From an uncultured Lachnospiraceae bacterium (GTDB lineage: Bacteria > Bacillota > Clostridia > Lachnospirales > Lachnospiraceae): DNA of 64,000 nucleotides. The notes below the pieces were generated by a model. That model saw only the letters and a program-made list of their open reading frames with translations. It was not told the DNA's origin and did no database searches. Below are positions 60,883 to 64,000 of the stretch, in pieces (the first letter of the stretch is position 1; each line of letters starts with the position of its first letter). The position numbers and the translations under genes were made by a program. Location: NCBI GenBank assembly GCA_949740725.1, contig CATJIO010000095.1, forward strand, positions 1 through 64,000. Reading direction: 5' to 3'.

Positions 60883-61457
60883 CAGCGAAAGGGATACAGA
60901 CTGCCGGCATTACAGGAGCTGGCCCGGGGTGCGGCGTCACCCATTTTACCATATTGATGGCAAATTATCTGGCAGGGATGGAGCTGGAGAAGACCGCGGT
61001 ACTGGAGTGGAATCAGAGTAGCGCCTTCAGAGAAATGGCTCTTGTCTGCACTGGAAGTGAGGCGGATAAGGGGCCAATAACCATTTTGGAGGTAGATTAT
61101 TTTCCAAATAGCGGGCCAGAGGATCTGGAGCTTTGCCTGCACAAAGGGTATGAGAATATTTTAATTGATTTTGGGAGAATGGGCGATGCTCCTGCTCTGG
61201 AATTTCTCCAGTGTGGCAGGAAGTTTTTTCTTGGTGCGCTAAATGAGTGGAAAATCCGAAATTTACTGAGTCGAAAGGATCGAATGGTAAGAGGAAGCTG
61301 GACCTTTCTGGCGGCCTTTGGAGGGAAGGAGGCGAGGAAAGAGCTACAAAGGCGGTTCAGATTCACCTTCGAGCAGATTCCCTATTCTCCAGATGCATTT
61401 TTCATCGAAAGGGATATGGCAGTTTTTTTAAAAAGGATTTGGAAAGAGCAGGGGTGA
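60876..61457 (+). CDS. MinD/TadZ-like P-loop protein
   Basis: A 193-residue protein opening GIQTAGITGAGPGCGVTHFTILMANYLAG, a divergent P-loop with Thr-His in place of Lys-Thr, then VLEWNQSSAFREM and NILIDFGRMGD as the second and third strand motifs. The pattern repeats the C-terminal domain of the kinase just upstream, so the two may interact. GTG start, overlapping the kinase stop by 7 nt with a weak TGGAG upstream. Not a standard ATPase by motif; function unknown. Confidence 0.75.
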   Translation: MVAAKGIQTAGITGAGPGCGVTHFTILMANYLAGMELEKTAVLEWNQSSAFREMALVCTGSEADKGPITILEVDYFPNSGPEDLELCLHKGYENILIDFGRMGDAPALEFLQCGRKFFLGALNEWKIRNLLSRKDRMVRGSWTFLAAFGGKEARKELQRRFRFTFEQIPYSPDAFFIERDMAVFLKRIWKEQG

Positions 61458-61575
61458 AGGTATGATGTTAAAAAGGAAATTAATATGTCACAATATGAAT
61501 CCTCCTTGCTATTGCTCTGGAAGCATCATTTTCCCAGCTCGGACGAAAGGTTAACGATGAGAATGGAGGAACGGT

Positions 61576-61953
61576 ATGGGAAGGGACAGACGAAGGCACA
61601 AAATTTTTAAGGACCAGCATGCCTATGTCAATCGGCTGAGAAATTATCGGGATAATGGGATCCCTATCTTTATCGATGGCAAGATTAGCTGGAAGGAACA
61701 GGATTGGTATAAAATTTTCGAGGTCCGTGAGGATGGGGGAGTATACATGGCAGATTATGTCAACTCAGAGAGAGGGAATTTGTCAGAAATTCACTTTGAT
61801 CTGGTTTATCTGGACATCGAAGTTCACCAGGCCTGGGAAAATCAAAAGCGTTTAGAGGAGACTGTCCGCAGGGCGCAGATGCAGCACTACAAGTCCGTAT
61901 TACAGCAATTCCAAAGGGAAACAAAGGAGGAGGGGGAAGAAAGCGAACCATAA
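61576..61953 (+). CDS. Uncharacterised 125-residue protein
   Basis: Basic N-terminus (MGRDRRRHKIFKDQHAY), a middle with IFIDGKISWKEQDWYKIFEVREDGGVYMADYV, and a helical Glu/Gln-rich tail. No family recognised with certainty. GGAGG 7 nt before the ATG supports expression. It follows the kinase and MinD-like genes by 119 bp and may belong to the same unit. Soluble, no signal peptide. Confidence 0.65.
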   Translation: MGRDRRRHKIFKDQHAYVNRLRNYRDNGIPIFIDGKISWKEQDWYKIFEVREDGGVYMADYVNSERGNLSEIHFDLVYLDIEVHQAWENQKRLEETVRRAQMQHYKSVLQQFQRETKEEGEESEP

Positions 61954-62041
61954 AATGAATTCAGGAAGGAGGCGAAGCCATTTCAGCCTATGGAATTCAA
62001 CTAAGAAATAATAAAAAAATCCTCTCCTCGGCTGTGATATG

Positions 62042-62050
62042 TGGTATACT
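62042..62050 (+). promoter_or_regulatory. Extended -10 promoter of the GH18 gene
   Basis: TG-G-TATACT is an extended -10; no good -35 was found at the right spacing. It lies 71 nt before the ATG. Confidence 0.45.
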
Positions 62051-62120
62051 GTTCACAAAGCTATATGATCATGTGTCATGAAAAGCAACATAAAACGCCA
62101 AACGGAGGACATAACAAATC

Positions 62121-63776
62121 ATGAAAAAAGTAGTTCCAATCTTGTTAATCATCGGACTTTTTCTCTGCGGCTTGATCGGATATCTGGGGTTTACCGCCTA
62201 TGAGAAATATTCTCCTTCAAAGCAGCCATCCGATTTGGAAAGCTATTACCAGGCATCCGGCAAGTCCAGCGCAGTTTTTTTGGATGATGAATACCAGGAG
62301 GTGCAGGCAGTCCTCCGAAATAATCAGACATATTTTCCGATTACCTGGGTGAATAAAAATCTTAATGAACGATTTTACTGGGATTCCAATGAACTTTTGC
62401 TGATCTATACGCTGCCGGAATCCATTTTATCTATGGATGTAAACACAAAGGGAGACAGCGGTTTTGCTGTACTGCTGAATGAAGGAGAGGAGCAGTATAT
62501 TTCTTCTGAGCTTTTGACTAAATACACCGATGTGCGGATCAATGTATATCAGGACGGCCCAGCGGTACGAACTTTTGTGGATACAAAGTGGGAGCCGGAG
62601 ACATGGAATATTCTGGAGAAGGGCGGCTCCATCCGGGAGAAGGGCGGCATTAAAAGCCCAGTGGTAGTAAAGGAGCCAGAAGGCGCGCAAGTAAAGGTGA
62701 TCGAGTCTATGGAGCGGTGGGCAAAGGTGCGGACCGAGGACGGACATGTGGGCTATATCGAGAAGCGCCGTTTGGGCCAGGAAGAGGGGATGACCTACAT
62801 TAGTACCTTCCAGGCGCCGGTGTACACCAATATTTCTATGGAACAGAAAGTTTGTCTCGCCTGGCATCAGGTGACCAGCGTGGACGGGAATAAGACGATT
62901 CAGCGGCTGTTGCAAAATACTCGGGGAATTAATGTGATCGCGCCAACCTGGTATTCTTTAACGGACAATGACGGAAATTTTACCTCTTTGGCGGATCCTT
63001 CCTATGTAGAGTATCTTCATCAGCAGGGAATCCAGGTTTGGGCGCTGATTGATAATTTTAGCTCAGATGTGCAGACGGAAATTCTGCTTTCCAGGACATC
63101 CACCCGCCAAAAGCTGATCGACAGTCTGATGCAGGAAGCAGAGAACTGCGGGTTTGATGGATTGAATCTGGACTTTGAAAGCCTGAAGGATACGGCAGGA
63201 CCCCACTACATCCAGCTTATCCGGGAACTGTCTGTAGCCTGCCGCAAGCGACATCTTATTTTGTCTGTAGACAATTACGTTCCGGCCAGCTACAATTCCT
63301 TCTACAACCGGAAGGAACAGGGAATTGTGGCGGATTATTTGATTATCATGGGTTATGACGAGCATTATGCGGGAGGGGAGGCCGGGCCGGTGGCATCCTA
63401 CACCTACGTGGAAAGTGGCATCGAGGATACCTTAAAGGAGGTTCCCAAGGAGAAAATAATTAACGCCATTCCCTTCTACACTAGGGTCTGGACAGAGGAT
63501 AAGGATGGCCAGGTGACCTCAGAGGCTTTGGGAATCGCAGATGCCAAGGCCTGGGTGAAAGCGAATCGGGTATCCATATATTGGCAGGAGGAATCCGGCC
63601 TGTATTATGGTGAGCTTTCTGGTAAGGAGGAGAGAAAGGAAATCTGGCTGGAGGAGGAGAAATCCATCGGGCTGAAAATGAATCTGATCCGAGATCATGG
63701 GTTGGCTGGGGTAGCCTGCTGGAAGCTGGGTTTTGAACCAGCGGATATCTGGGATATTGTTAAAGTGAATGATTAG
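62121..63776 (+). CDS. Membrane-anchored GH18 glycosidase with SH3-like domain
   Basis: A 551-residue protein with an N-terminal signal anchor (residues 4-26), a region resembling copper-amine-oxidase-type or other beta domains (about 40-175), an SH3b-like domain (about 185-225, KVIESMERWAKVRTEDGHVGYI) and a C-terminal GH18 barrel. The catalytic motif DGLNLDFE (346-353) has Asp351 and Glu353. This architecture is shared with YaaH/YdhD-like cell-wall or cortex-lytic enzymes, so it probably cleaves peptidoglycan glycan strands, perhaps during sporulation or germination. Confidence 0.85.
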   Translation: MKKVVPILLIIGLFLCGLIGYLGFTAYEKYSPSKQPSDLESYYQASGKSSAVFLDDEYQEVQAVLRNNQTYFPITWVNKNLNERFYWDSNELLLIYTLPESILSMDVNTKGDSGFAVLLNEGEEQYISSELLTKYTDVRINVYQDGPAVRTFVDTKWEPETWNILEKGGSIREKGGIKSPVVVKEPEGAQVKVIESMERWAKVRTEDGHVGYIEKRRLGQEEGMTYISTFQAPVYTNISMEQKVCLAWHQVTSVDGNKTIQRLLQNTRGINVIAPTWYSLTDNDGNFTSLADPSYVEYLHQQGIQVWALIDNFSSDVQTEILLSRTSTRQKLIDSLMQEAENCGFDGLNLDFESLKDTAGPHYIQLIRELSVACRKRHLILSVDNYVPASYNSFYNRKEQGIVADYLIIMGYDEHYAGGEAGPVASYTYVESGIEDTLKEVPKEKIINAIPFYTRVWTEDKDGQVTSEALGIADAKAWVKANRVSIYWQEESGLYYGELSGKEERKEIWLEEEKSIGLKMNLIRDHGLAGVACWKLGFEPADIWDIVKVND

Positions 63777-63841
63777 CAGCTTTGCAGATGAGAGATCAAG
63801 GGCCGGCAAAAGCGGCTTTTAGCGGGAAAGGAGCATTGGCC

Positions 63842-64000
63842 ATGGCGAAAGAGAAGGGACGGGACTGGAAGCAATGCCTGCTGTATATAGGCTTGATTTT
63901 AGGCCTGCTGAGCGCTGGCTGCAGTAAACGGGAGTCAGAGATCGCAGCTCCGACGGTTGGATCCAAGGCAGAGCTTCCTACGGAATCTGAGGAGATAAAA
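63842..64000 (+). CDS. Lipoprotein, N-terminal fragment
   Basis: The first 53 residues of a protein cut by the window edge. MAKEKGRDWKQ is followed by a hydrophobic stretch ending LLSAGC, a lipobox with the Cys at residue 27, and an acidic Ser/Thr/Glu linker. AAAGGAG lies 9 nt before the ATG. It is 65 bp after the GH18 gene and may share its transcript. The functional domain lies outside the window. Confidence 0.8.
   Translation, partial: MAKEKGRDWKQCLLYIGLILGLLSAGCSKRESEIAAPTVGSKAELPTESEEIK

Noticed and set aside
61465..61557. 30-codon ORF (MMLKRKLICHNMNPP start) between the MinD-like and 125-residue genes
   Set aside because: GAAGG is close to the first ATG, but the peptide has no recognisable features and nothing independent supports it.

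Overview
The window reads as chromosome from a spore-forming, anaerobic, moderate-GC Clostridia, most likely a member of the Lachnospiraceae. The evidence is strong AGGAGG-type ribosome sites, a clustered type II fatty-acid operon that uses FabK and a fused AccD-AccA, SpmA and PdaA sporulation proteins, MecA, small 2x[4Fe-4S] ferredoxins, and a Tad/Flp pilus cluster with the accessory families usual in that group. No rRNA, tRNA, CRISPR array or transposase was seen.

Layout. 1-84: truncated AbrB-type regulator (minus). 315-10617: fatty-acid synthesis operon fabH-acpP-fabK-fabD-fabG-fabF-accB-fabZ-accC-accDA plus a second FabK-like flavoprotein, behind a textbook promoter with tandem TTTGA/TCAAA palindromes. 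10691-13772: spmA without spmB, then an SOS cassette (Y-family polymerase, YolD-like protein, and a convergent 90-residue protein, each unit with a LexA-type box). 13979-18877: a DUF2232 membrane protein, a GH2 beta-mannosidase, and a MATE exporter with an attenuator-like leader. 19134-25510: a redox locus of two large multidomain fusions, a DmsB-TorD-DmsA-like molybdoenzyme and a CoA-disulfide-reductase/rhodanese/siroheme-reductase protein, with an Spx/ArsC-like protein between them. 25633-34888: a sugar ABC transporter with an AGE-family epimerase, next to a two-component system co-transcribed with a catalytically dead ABC-ATPase paralog. 35032-40108: PdaA-like deacetylase, glycogen branching enzyme, GH13 enzyme, DUF2508 protein, ArsR repressor. 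40396-50906: Tad pilus operon. 51015-64000: rhomboid protease, HIT protein, ECF sigma factor, murG, a membrane protein and a secreted protein, a MerR-like coiled-coil protein, a C26 amidotransferase, ferredoxin, DUF1858 protein, mecA, a Ser/Thr kinase that appears to start at AUA, a MinD-like protein, a GH18 protein and a truncated lipoprotein.

Most unusual points. (1) The one-polypeptide molybdoreductase that carries its own electron-transfer subunit and a TorD-like chaperone domain, has no Tat signal, and lies next to a sulfite-reductase fusion; this suggests a soluble sulfur or sulfoxide reduction module. (2) The dead ABC-ATPase encoded with a YesM/YesN-type system. (3) A complete Hanks-type kinase whose only sensible initiation codon is AUA after a strong Shine-Dalgarno. 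(4) Hairpins that look like regulatory terminators directly before the MATE gene and spmA. All functional statements rest on motif reading by eye; no searches were run.
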